DNA of 64,000 bases from the NCBI RefSeq assembly GCF_024198235.1, contig NZ_JAKCFB010000004.1:310001-374000 (forward strand). Direction: 5' to 3'. The notes under the pieces were generated by a model. It saw only the letters and a program-made list of their open reading frames with translations, did not search any database and had not been told where the DNA came from. The DNA is from Myxococcus dinghuensis (lineage in GTDB: Bacteria; Myxococcota; Myxococcia; Myxococcales; Myxococcaceae). The translations under genes were made by a program, and so were the position numbers. Shown here piece after piece: positions 1-9,878 of this stretch (its first letter is position 1; each line of letters starts with the position of its first letter).

Positions 1-63
1 ACGCGCCGCCTGCGTGCCGAGGCTCTGGTTGTTGTCGTCGAACTTCTTCGAGTCGTTGGACAT
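1..63 (-). CDS. Probable family 2 encapsulin shell protein, N-terminus only (partial)
   Basis: Only the first 21 codons lie in the window; the gene runs off the left edge. The ATG at 61-63 is preceded on the minus strand by a purine-rich ribosome binding site (complement of 70-80, GGAGAAGGGTG). The visible residues end in NQSLGTQAAR. A polar N-arm followed by SLGT-x-AAR is the way family 2 (SrpI/EshA-type) encapsulins start, and family 2B encapsulins are known to sit beside terpene cyclase genes. The complete gene upstream in the same direction is a geosmin synthase, 53 bases away, so the two are probably co-transcribed. The assignment rests on about ten diagnostic residues plus context; a catalase or an unknown protein cannot be excluded from so little sequence. 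Confidence 0.55.
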   Translation of the reverse strand, partial: MSNDSKKFDDNNQSLGTQAAR

Positions 64-85
64 GGGTCACCCTTCTCCAGGTTGA

Positions 86-99
86 AGCTTCGAAAAGCT
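86..99 (-). other. Small hairpin between geosmin synthase and the shell gene
   Basis: AGCTT (86-90) and AAGCT (95-99) form a perfect five-base stem with a four-base CGAA loop in the 53-base spacer between the two genes. It is too short to be a convincing terminator; it could be a processing or stability element within a two-gene transcript. Confidence 0.25.
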
Positions 100-116
100 C
101 CGGATTGCGGTTGAAC

Positions 117-2468
<2,352 letters not shown>

Positions 2469-2609
2469 TCATCCGACAAATAAGGCTTCGCGGGGATTTC
2501 CCCTGACCCACCGTTCGACAGCGGATGAGAAGAAGAGAAGCCCTCGCGCGGGGAGGTCCGCGGCGCGAGCGGGCCCCGCGCCAACACCTCACGACGCGGC
2601 GCGAGATGC

Positions 2610-3479
2610 TCAGCGCCGCCGACCGGGAGCCCCCGCGCGGAACGTGTCGCACGCCGCCAAGGTGCCCTGCGTCATGCCCCGGCGGAACCACTCCACCCGT
2701 TGGGCCGACGAGCCATGGGTGAAGGACTCGGGCACGACGTAGCCCTGGGTGCGTCGCTGGAGGGTGTCGTCGCCGATGGCGGAGGCCGCGGCCAGCCCCT
2801 CCTCGACGTCGCCCTTCTCCAGGACGTTCCGCTCCTGCTGCGCATGGTGGGCCCAGATGCCGGCGAAGCAGTCCGCCTGGAGCTCCTGGAGCACGGACAA
2901 CGCGTTGGCCTCCTCGGGCGACGCGCGACGTCGCGCGGCGAGCACCTGGTCGGAGATGCCCAGCAGGTTCTGCACGTGGTGCCCCACCTCGTGCGCCACC
3001 ACGTAGGCGCGAGCGAAGTCGCCTGGGGCGCCGAAGCGGCGCTCCAGCTCGTCGAAGAAGTCCAGGTCCAGGTACACGCGCTGGTCGAGCGGGCAGTAGA
3101 AGGGCCCCACCGCGCTCTCCTGCATGCCACAGGCGGACCGCACCGCGCCGGTGAAGAGCACCAGCCGGGGGTCCACGTAGCGCACGCCCTCGGGCCGCAG
3201 CAGCTCCGGCCAGGTGTCCTCCGTGTCCGCCAGGATGACGGACACGAAGTCCTTCATCTCGTCCTGGCGCGGGTCCACCGGCTGACCGGAGCCGCCCATG
3301 CCCACGTCGCGCGCGCTACCGGACCGCGACGTCACCACGGAGGGGTCGCCGCCCAGCAGGAGCACCAGCAACGCCACCACCAGCGAGGCGGCGCCACCGC
3401 CCACCGCCAGCGGCCGACCGAACCCCTGCCCCCTGCGGTCCTCGATGTTCGAGCTGCGACGCCCTCCCTGCCAGCGCAT
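2610..3479 (-). CDS. Neutral zinc metallopeptidase, YpfJ family
   Basis: A 289-residue protein of the YpfJ/Zn_peptidase family (PF04228). It begins MRWQGGRRSSNIEDRRG, the usual start of this family, followed by a single hydrophobic segment (about residues 26-44) that should anchor it in the inner membrane with the peptidase domain outside. HEVGH (163-167) is the gluzincin/metzincin-like zinc motif, and paired cysteines (118, 129) match the family. The frame stays open upstream to 3590, but the ATG at 3479 fits the family N-terminus. It is downstream of the M16 peptidase gene, from which it is separated by a terminator-like hairpin, so it is probably its own unit. The natural substrate of YpfJ proteins is not established. 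Confidence 0.88.
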   Translation of the reverse strand: MRWQGGRRSSNIEDRRGQGFGRPLAVGGGAASLVVALLVLLLGGDPSVVTSRSGSARDVGMGGSGQPVDPRQDEMKDFVSVILADTEDTWPELLRPEGVRYVDPRLVLFTGAVRSACGMQESAVGPFYCPLDQRVYLDLDFFDELERRFGAPGDFARAYVVAHEVGHHVQNLLGISDQVLAARRRASPEEANALSVLQELQADCFAGIWAHHAQQERNVLEKGDVEEGLAAASAIGDDTLQRRTQGYVVPESFTHGSSAQRVEWFRRGMTQGTLAACDTFRAGAPGRRR

Positions 3480-3591
3480 GCGTCCTGCCCTCCCGACGGG
3501 CGCCACGTCCCGTCGGGAGAAGGTAGTCAGCGTCGCCCGGCGAGGGCGCGGACTCCGCGTCCCCCGCCCGGCCCGGGAGCGACCGGGCAAA

Positions 3592-3607
3592 GGGGCGCTC
3601 GCGCCCC
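3592..3607 (-). terminator. Rho-independent-type terminator after the M16 peptidase gene
   Basis: GGGGCGC (3592-3598) and GCGCCCC (3601-3607) are a perfect seven-base inverted repeat with a two-base centre (in practice a six-pair stem with a four-base loop). Read on the minus strand it starts 12 bases after the M16 stop codon and is followed by TTT. A second dyad, GCCCGG/CCGGGC, lies just beyond it (3571-3588). Confidence 0.6.
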
Positions 3608-3618
3608 GCCGCGACGGC

Positions 3619-6375
3619 CTACGGCGCCGACAGCGCCTGGAGGGCGGTGCGCGCCTGCCCCTCGTCCGCGACGACCCCCACGACGAGCCGCTTGCGGCAA
3701 TCGTCGAACTCCTTGCGCAGCGCCGCCGGCGTCACCGCCTGGAGGTACGCGGGCCGGTTGGCCAGGTCCTCCGGGGAGAAGCCCCGCCGCCGCGCCGCCA
3801 GGAGCGCGTCCACCCACGCCTCGGAGGAGATGTAGCCGACGGCCTGACGGGCCAGCAGGCGCGAGCGGGCCTGGGCCAGCTCCTCCTCGCCCAGGTTCGC
3901 GGCGAACGACGACATCATGTCCTGGACGAACTTCGCGCCCTCGGCCATCCGCCGCGCATCCACCAGGCCCTCGACCATGAGGTGCGACGCGCCGCCACGG
4001 GCGATCCACGGCTGCGCGCCGAAGCCATACGAGGCGCCCGTCTGGGCGCGCATCTTGTGCGTGGCGCGCAGCTCCACCAGCTCCGCCATCAAGGCATAGC
4101 GGGCCTCCGCCGCGGGCGTGGCCGTGGGGAGACGGCAGGCCAGCTCGAGGTGGCCCTGCGAGGCCCCGGGGCGCGCCATGACGAAGGTGCGCGGGTTGGC
4201 GGAGGGCGCGGGCAGCTCCGGCGCGGGCGGCGTCGTCACGGCGGTGGTCGGCCCATGCTTCCAGCCCCCGAGGTACTCGCGCACCAGCGGCTCCACCGTC
4301 TTCACGTCGAACTCCCCGGCGATGACGACCACGGCGTTGCCCGGGCGGTACACGTCGCTGATCCACGCCTGGGCCTCGGACAGGGACACCTGCTCCAGCT
4401 CCGCGCCGGTGGCGTCGCGGCCGTAGGGGTGGGTGCCATAGAGCGCCTGGTGCATCGCGCGCTCGGCCTGGACCTCCGGGTGCAGGTCCGTCGCCTTGCG
4501 ACGCGGCAACACCTGCTCACGCAGGAAGCGGACCACGTCCTCGCTGGTGCGCGTGCTGGACAGCCACTCGGTGAGCATCGCGAGCATGTTGCCCACGTTG
4601 CCGGCGGTGCCCGCAACGGCGAAGCGGGTGTTGTCGCGCGACATCCGGGAGCCCGTATGCAGGCCCCAGTGGCTCGGGTGGCCCTCGAACCACGCCTCAC
4701 GGAAGGCCCCGGAGGACGCCAGCTCCGCCACGCCGTTCTTCTCGCCGTAGGTCGAACCGCCGCCCAGCATCGCGCCCACGCGCACCACGGGCAGGCCGGG
4801 CCTGGGGACGAGCAGGACCTCCATGCCGTTGTCCAGCTTCATCACCTGGACCGGCGACGTCAGCGCCGACAGCATGGACGGCGTCACCCGACGCGACGGC
4901 GCCACGTTGGAGGTGTCCTCCGGCAGCGCCGCCGGAGCGGCGACGGCGGCCCCCGCCTGCTCCCCGGGCCGCACCAGGATGACGCGCGCCCGGTCGCGCT
5001 GGAGCCACTTGTAGGCGAAGTCCGTCACCCGGCCCCCGTCGATGGCCATCAGCGCCATCTGCGACCGGGAATAGCCGCGCACGTCGAGCATGAAGTGCGT
5101 CAGCTCCGCCCGGCGGATGGTGCGCTCCAGCAGGTCCTCCGACTCCAGCACCATGCCCGTGATGACGTTGCGGCGCAGGGCCTGGAAGTCGTACTCGCGC
5201 CCCAGCACCTTGCCCGCGTCGATGTCCTGCTTCCACGTCTGCATCACCTGGTCCAGCACCTTGTCCGCGGAGCGACGCGGGTTGGCGCCCGTGGAGAGCT
5301 CCACCCGGATGACCAGCAGCGACGCCCGTGTGCCGGCAATCAGGTGCGAGGAGAAGCCGGCGATGTCCCCGTCGTTGCGCTGGGAATCCGTCACCGACTC
5401 GCGGAGGTTCACGCGCACGAAGTCGTGGATGGCGCTGGCCTCGTCGAAGCCACGCGGCAGCACCCAGGAGATGTACAGCTCGGGCGCGGCGACGGAGGCC
5501 TGGAACTCCGGGATGGTGGCGGGCGCGGGCCGGACCGGGGGCTCCGGCACCTGCGGCAGGCGCGTGCCCACCGCCAGCGGCGCGCCCGTGCCCACCCAGC
5601 TCGGGGGCAGGTTCTGCGTCAGCACCGCCTCCACCGCCGCCAGGTCCACGTCACCCGCGATGACGAGGGTCATGTTCTCCGGCCGGTAGTGGCCCCGCGC
5701 GAAGCGCTGCGCGTCCTGGAGCGTCAGCGCGGACAGCGACTCGTGCGTGCCGATGACGGGCCGCGAGTACGGGTGCTCGGCGGGGAACGCCGCCGCGTGC
5801 ATCCAACTGAAGACCTGGCCGACGAAGCCCGTCTCGTTGCGCTGGCGCAGCTCGTTGCGGACCACCTCGCGCTCCACCGCGAAGACCTCCGGGGAGATGC
5901 CCCCCAGCGGGGCCATCAGCCGCTGACCTTCCATCTTCAGGAGCTCGGGCAGCGACTCCTTCGGGGCGAGCGTCTGGTACAGCGTGTAGTCCAGGCTGGT
6001 GAAGGCGTTGGCGTGGCCCACGCCCAGCTCCTCCTGACGGGTCAGCACCGAGGGCCCTCCCGCCGCGCGCGCGCGGAAGGCGAGGTGCTCCACCACGTGC
6101 GCCAGGCCCTCCTTGCCCTCGGGGTCGCTGGAGCCGCCGGCGCCCACCACCGCCACCACCGCCACCACCGGCGCGCGCCGGTCCTGCTCCACCACCACGC
6201 GCAGGCCGGAGGCCATCCTGAAGTCGCGCAGGGGGAAGGAGACATCACGCATCACCACCTGTCCGCGCGGCGGCAGCGACGCGCACGCGCACAGCAGGGA
6301 AGCGAAGAGGACCAGTCCCCCGCGCCACCACCGGTGACCGGCGGAGGGGGGACGAAGCAGGCGCTGGGATTTCAT
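3619..6375 (-). CDS. M16 family zinc metallopeptidase, lipoprotein
   Basis: A 918-residue pitrilysin/insulinase-family protein with two M16 halves, the fused two-domain layout typical of bacterial M16 peptidases. The inverted zinc motif HxxEH is present at 93-97 (HVVEH), with the third ligand glutamate at about 175 in VEREVVRNE, at the spacing seen in pitrilysin. The second half has no such motif, as expected for the non-catalytic half. The N-terminus carries a hydrophobic signal with a lipobox LCAC (Cys31), so it is predicted to be an exported lipoprotein that degrades peptides in the periplasm or at the outer membrane. ATG 6375 was preferred to a start 34 codons upstream because it places the signal peptide at the N-terminus. 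A terminator hairpin follows. Confidence 0.92.
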   Translation of the reverse strand: MKSQRLLRPPSAGHRWWRGGLVLFASLLCACASLPPRGQVVMRDVSFPLRDFRMASGLRVVVEQDRRAPVVAVVAVVGAGGSSDPEGKEGLAHVVEHLAFRARAAGGPSVLTRQEELGVGHANAFTSLDYTLYQTLAPKESLPELLKMEGQRLMAPLGGISPEVFAVEREVVRNELRQRNETGFVGQVFSWMHAAAFPAEHPYSRPVIGTHESLSALTLQDAQRFARGHYRPENMTLVIAGDVDLAAVEAVLTQNLPPSWVGTGAPLAVGTRLPQVPEPPVRPAPATIPEFQASVAAPELYISWVLPRGFDEASAIHDFVRVNLRESVTDSQRNDGDIAGFSSHLIAGTRASLLVIRVELSTGANPRRSADKVLDQVMQTWKQDIDAGKVLGREYDFQALRRNVITGMVLESEDLLERTIRRAELTHFMLDVRGYSRSQMALMAIDGGRVTDFAYKWLQRDRARVILVRPGEQAGAAVAAPAALPEDTSNVAPSRRVTPSMLSALTSPVQVMKLDNGMEVLLVPRPGLPVVRVGAMLGGGSTYGEKNGVAELASSGAFREAWFEGHPSHWGLHTGSRMSRDNTRFAVAGTAGNVGNMLAMLTEWLSSTRTSEDVVRFLREQVLPRRKATDLHPEVQAERAMHQALYGTHPYGRDATGAELEQVSLSEAQAWISDVYRPGNAVVVIAGEFDVKTVEPLVREYLGGWKHGPTTAVTTPPAPELPAPSANPRTFVMARPGASQGHLELACRLPTATPAAEARYALMAELVELRATHKMRAQTGASYGFGAQPWIARGGASHLMVEGLVDARRMAEGAKFVQDMMSSFAANLGEEELAQARSRLLARQAVGYISSEAWVDALLAARRRGFSPEDLANRPAYLQAVTPAALRKEFDDCRKRLVVGVVADEGQARTALQALSAP

Positions 6376-6605
6376 GCGGCTCCGGAACACGGGGGCCAGC
6401 ACGCGCAAACCCACACGGCCAGCCCGACCTCTAGTGGTTTCGAGACAAACGACCCGCCCCGCCAAAGACTGACACACCCTCCAGGTGGCTCGACCCGACG
6501 GAGCAGGACGCGGCGAGAGGAGTTAGCACGGCGTCAGTCGCCAGGCCAAGCGTTCCCGGGGACGAGCCGCGACGATGACGTGACTTCCACGCGGACCTGA
6601 TTGTT

Positions 6606-8162
6606 TCATGCCTTGACACCCACGGCCGCGGCGACGTGCTGGCTGCCCCACCGGGCGACGCCGAGGATGGTCTCCATGGGGTTGACGCCCAGGGCGGTGG
6701 GGAACACGGAGCCGTCCACCACGAAGAGGTTGTCCGCGTCCCAGTAGCGCAGCGTGCTGTCCACCACGCTGGTGTCGGCGCTGCCGCCCATGGCGCAGCC
6801 GCCCATCTGGTGGGCGCTGAGGACGCGGCACATGAGCGGCGCGTAGGGGGCGTCGTCCAGCTTCGCGATGTCCTTCTCCTCGCGGATGAGCACCGCGTCC
6901 GAGTGGGGGCTGATGACGAGCTCCGCGCCGGCCGCCAGTTGGATGCGCGCCGCGACCTTCAGCGCTTCCCGGAAACCCTCCCAGTGGAATGCCTTCAGCG
7001 GATAGTCCAGCCCGAGCCGCGAATATCCACCGTCGCGCAGGGCCACCGTCCCGCCCGGGTCGCCGTGTACGCCATCCAGGCAGATGGAGAGGACGGCATT
7101 GGCGTACGGGAGCCGGGCCATCAGGTCCTGGTGCGCCGGACCAAACCCAGACAGCGTCACCGCGCCCAGCAGGGGGAGGATGGGTGGCACCTCGATGAGC
7201 CAGCCCAACCGGCCCGGTCCCCGGTCGATGAACTGCCGCGAATACACGGTGAGCGGGGCGCCCATGTACGCCTCCACGCGCTCGGGGAAGCGGGCGTTGG
7301 AGACGACGACGGGGTGGAGGAAGAGGCGCTTGCCCACGTGGCCACGCCCGGTGAGCCCGCTGCGCAAGAGGAGCGCGGAGGAGTTGATGGCGCCCGCGCA
7401 GACGGCCGTCACCCGGGCCTTCACCGTCAGCCGCTTGCCGCTGGGGCGGTCCGTCCTGGGGTCGAGGACGTCCGCGTGCACGGCCGTCACGCGCGAGCCC
7501 GACATCTCCAGCCGTCGCGCGGTGACGTTGGCATACAACCGCAGCCCGAGCGTCACCGCCTCCGGGATGAGCGTCACCAGCGTGGACTGCTTGGCGTCCG
7601 TGGGGCAGCCCAGGCCACACGCGCCCAACGCCGCGCAGGCCTTCACGTTGCGCTTCACCGTGCCGCGCGAGTAGCCGAGCCGGCCCAGTCCCTCCCAGAG
7701 AATCTGGTTGTTGCGGTTGGCGCGCTCGATGGGCCAGTCGCGGATGGTCAACCGCTCCTCCAGCCAGTCCCAGTGGGGCGCGAGCGCCTGCGTGTCCAAG
7801 CCCTTCACGCCGTGGACGTCCCGCCAGCGGTCCAGGATTTCGGGCGGCGTGCGGAAGCTGGCGCACCAGTTGACGGTGGTGCCTCCGCCCACCGTCCGCC
7901 CCTGGAAGATGCCCACCGACAGGTCGTCCGTGGCCCGGTTGCCCTGCTCCTGGTAGAGCGTCGTGTAGGCGCGCAGCTCGTTCGAGTCGAAGTCGCGGCG
8001 CGTGTGCAGCCCGCCCTCCTCCAGCATCACGACGTCCAGGCCGCGCCGGGCCAGCTCCAGCCCCAGCACGCCACCGCCCGCGCCGCTGCCGACGATGCAC
8101 ACGTCGCAGGTGAGGACGCGGTCCTCGGTCAGCTCGTCCCCCGTGAAGATGCGGCCGCTCAT
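6606..8162 (-). CDS. GMC family FAD-dependent oxidoreductase
   Basis: A 518-residue glucose-methanol-choline oxidoreductase. The N-terminus has the FAD-binding Rossmann motif GSGAGGG (25-31) followed by an acidic strand end (MLEEGG). The C-terminal domain has the active-site region SAHQMGGCAMG and the closing segment DGSVFPTALGVNPMETI, giving the His/Asn pair of the family. No signal peptide is visible. Its ATG overlaps the stop of the upstream gene by four bases (ATGA), so the two are translationally coupled. That upstream gene encodes a Tat-exported small subunit, which suggests the pair forms a periplasmic sugar or alcohol dehydrogenase in which the flavoprotein is carried out by its partner. 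The substrate is unknown; no cytochrome subunit is next to it. Confidence 0.9.
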   Translation of the reverse strand: MSGRIFTGDELTEDRVLTCDVCIVGSGAGGGVLGLELARRGLDVVMLEEGGLHTRRDFDSNELRAYTTLYQEQGNRATDDLSVGIFQGRTVGGGTTVNWCASFRTPPEILDRWRDVHGVKGLDTQALAPHWDWLEERLTIRDWPIERANRNNQILWEGLGRLGYSRGTVKRNVKACAALGACGLGCPTDAKQSTLVTLIPEAVTLGLRLYANVTARRLEMSGSRVTAVHADVLDPRTDRPSGKRLTVKARVTAVCAGAINSSALLLRSGLTGRGHVGKRLFLHPVVVSNARFPERVEAYMGAPLTVYSRQFIDRGPGRLGWLIEVPPILPLLGAVTLSGFGPAHQDLMARLPYANAVLSICLDGVHGDPGGTVALRDGGYSRLGLDYPLKAFHWEGFREALKVAARIQLAAGAELVISPHSDAVLIREEKDIAKLDDAPYAPLMCRVLSAHQMGGCAMGGSADTSVVDSTLRYWDADNLFVVDGSVFPTALGVNPMETILGVARWGSQHVAAAVGVKA

Positions 8163-8776
8163 GGCGTGGCCCCTCCCTCGCTCGTGGTCGTCGTGTCCTT
8201 CGCCTCGCGCCAGACGGGGGCGTTCGGGTCGTGGAAGCCCTCGGAGGCGACGAAGCCCGTGGCCGCGATGGCGGCGGGGTGGGCGTAGTAGGCGGAGTAG
8301 ATGAGCGCGCGCAGCGCGTGATAGCCCGAGCGCCGGAACACCAGCCGGGAGGTGCGCCAGCCCTCCAGCACCACGTCCTGCGCCCCGGGCTCGAGCAGCG
8401 AGAAGGGCGTGACGTGGCCGGTGAACAACAGGCCGGCGAGCGCGTTGTCGAACAACCCCAGCAGCGCCTTCACCTCCTTCGCGGCGGACGGGTCCGCGCG
8501 CGCCAGCAACCCATCCGCCGTGGAGGCCACGCGCGCCACGTCCGCGTCCGGCCACCCCGGACGCGGGGGGAAGGCCCGCCGCGCCACGGCCTGGAGCGTG
8601 GCGTACTCCCGAGGCCCCAGCACGCGCAGCCCCTCCTCGGGGAGCGGCAACACGAGCCCTTCGCGGAAGGCGAGCACGCCGCTGCCGCCCAACGCCAGCA
8701 AGGCCCCGCCCGCCAGCCCCCGCTGGAGTAGCCCCCGGCGCGACAGCGAGGCCGGTCCGACGTGAGACACGGTCAT
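8159..8776 (-). CDS. Gluconate 2-dehydrogenase subunit 3-like protein, Tat-exported
   Basis: A 205-residue protein with an N-terminal twin-arginine signal, SRRGLLQ (residues 12-18), followed by an alanine/glycine/leucine hydrophobic stretch. The mature part resembles the small subunit (subunit 3 family) of membrane GMC dehydrogenases such as gluconate 2-dehydrogenase. It is coupled to the GMC oxidoreductase by an ATGA overlap at 8159-8162. Family knowledge says these small subunits bring the flavoprotein through the Tat system and link it to an electron acceptor. ATG 8776 was chosen because it puts the twin-arginine motif close to the N-terminus. The family call is from pattern and context, not from a search. 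Confidence 0.75.
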   Translation of the reverse strand: MTVSHVGPASLSRRGLLQRGLAGGALLALGGSGVLAFREGLVLPLPEEGLRVLGPREYATLQAVARRAFPPRPGWPDADVARVASTADGLLARADPSAAKEVKALLGLFDNALAGLLFTGHVTPFSLLEPGAQDVVLEGWRTSRLVFRRSGYHALRALIYSAYYAHPAAIAATGFVASEGFHDPNAPVWREAKDTTTTSEGGATP

Positions 8777-8893
8777 TGCATCCTCCGAACCCCGGACGGG
8801 CCCCGCCAGGAACACAACGCGCTGCGAGTCGGCCCGGAGTCTATTCCTCTCCACCCCGCCGAAGGCAACCTGTCAGGGGATGCACACGCCCGC

Positions 8894-9787
8894 TCAGGGC
8901 GGCGGCGCGGACGCGGGCACGAGCGCGTCCCGGAGGACGACTCCGGGTGGCTGCTCGCGCGCCGTGGCGTCCTCGTAGCCACGCGCCACCAGCTCGCTCA
9001 GGGCGAAGGGGACTCCGCGCTCCCCCTCCTTCGCCCGCGCGCGCGCCTCCAATGCCTTGCGCGACTGCTTCTCCGCAGAGGGCACGCCCACCAGGATGCG
9101 ATTGGCGCTCCCCTCCACCTCGAATGTATAGAGTTGGGTGAAGGCCGCCTGCCAGGTGCGCGCCATGGAGCCATAGCGGGAGTTGGGAGGGTCCGCCCAG
9201 ACGTTGCCCACCGCCGCGCCCCGGCCGGTCAGCCGCGCGCGGACCGCCGCGAGGAACTCCACCGTCGCCAGGTGCTCCGGGATGCTGTCCGGGCCATACG
9301 CGTCGAGGAAGACGAGGTCGTACGCGGGGCGTTGGGCCTCGATGAAGGCCCGGCCATCCGCGACGTGCGCCACCAGCCGCGAGTCCTCGTGGAAGCCGAA
9401 GTAGCGCCGCGCCACGTCCACCACCACGGGGTCGATGTCCACCACGTCGATGCGGGCGCGCGGCAGCACGGCGCGCAGGAACATGGGCATCGCGCCGCCC
9501 CCCAGCCCCACCACCAGGATGCGCCGGGGCTGGGGCACGAACGCCAGCCCCACCATGGCCACCCGCGTGTAGGCCAGCTCGAGCCGCCGGGGCGCTCCCG
9601 GCTTCACCACGCTCTGGAGCGCGCCCGAGTCGTCGAACTGGAGATAGCGCAGCCCCGCGCCGTCCTCCTGGACGGAGACACGCGCATAGGGTGACTGCTT
9701 CTCGAAGAGGACGACGCGCGAGCCGTCCGCCGCGCACGTCAACAGGGCCAGCACCCACGGCGCCAGCCATGAACCCCAGCGCCGCAT
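8894..9787 (-). CDS. Secreted spermidine-synthase-like methyltransferase-fold protein
   Basis: A 297-residue protein of the polyamine synthase superfamily. It has the SAM/dcSAM-binding motif VVGLGGGAMPMFL, the acidic strand end VVDIDP and a VFLDAYG segment, all in the order of spermidine synthases. It starts with a short hydrophobic segment ending in cysteine (LALLTCAADG), so it may be exported or membrane-linked, as is common for the fused or stand-alone spermidine-synthase-like proteins of myxobacteria. Whether it makes a polyamine is uncertain; the gatekeeping residues cannot be judged by eye. It is divergent from the helicase gene at 9879, with 91 bases between. Confidence 0.75.
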   Translation of the reverse strand: MRRWGSWLAPWVLALLTCAADGSRVVLFEKQSPYARVSVQEDGAGLRYLQFDDSGALQSVVKPGAPRRLELAYTRVAMVGLAFVPQPRRILVVGLGGGAMPMFLRAVLPRARIDVVDIDPVVVDVARRYFGFHEDSRLVAHVADGRAFIEAQRPAYDLVFLDAYGPDSIPEHLATVEFLAAVRARLTGRGAAVGNVWADPPNSRYGSMARTWQAAFTQLYTFEVEGSANRILVGVPSAEKQSRKALEARARAKEGERGVPFALSELVARGYEDATAREQPPGVVLRDALVPASAPPP

Positions 9788-9855
9788 CCGTGCTCCTTCC
9801 GACGCCCCTCAAAGTAGCACTTCCTCCAAGAAAACCAATGGGTTGACCTGTGCAA

Positions 9856-9875
9856 CGCCAGGGTTCACCTTGGCG
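9856..9875. promoter_or_regulatory. Inverted repeat just upstream of the HelD-like start
   Basis: CGCCAGGG (9856-9863) pairs with CCTTGGCG (9868-9875) with one G-T wobble and a TTCA loop, ending three bases before the ATG at 9879. A TTGACC hexamer lies at 9843-9848. No Shine-Dalgarno sequence is visible in front of the ATG, so the transcript may be leaderless or have a structured start. It could equally be an operator for the divergent pair. Confidence 0.35.
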
Positions 9876-9878
9876 CGC

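Noticed and set aside
2490-2503. GGGGATTTCCCC dyad upstream of geosmin synthase as a terminator
   Set aside because: Only four G-C pairs with a four-base loop, about 110 bases beyond the stop of the zinc peptidase gene; too weak to claim.
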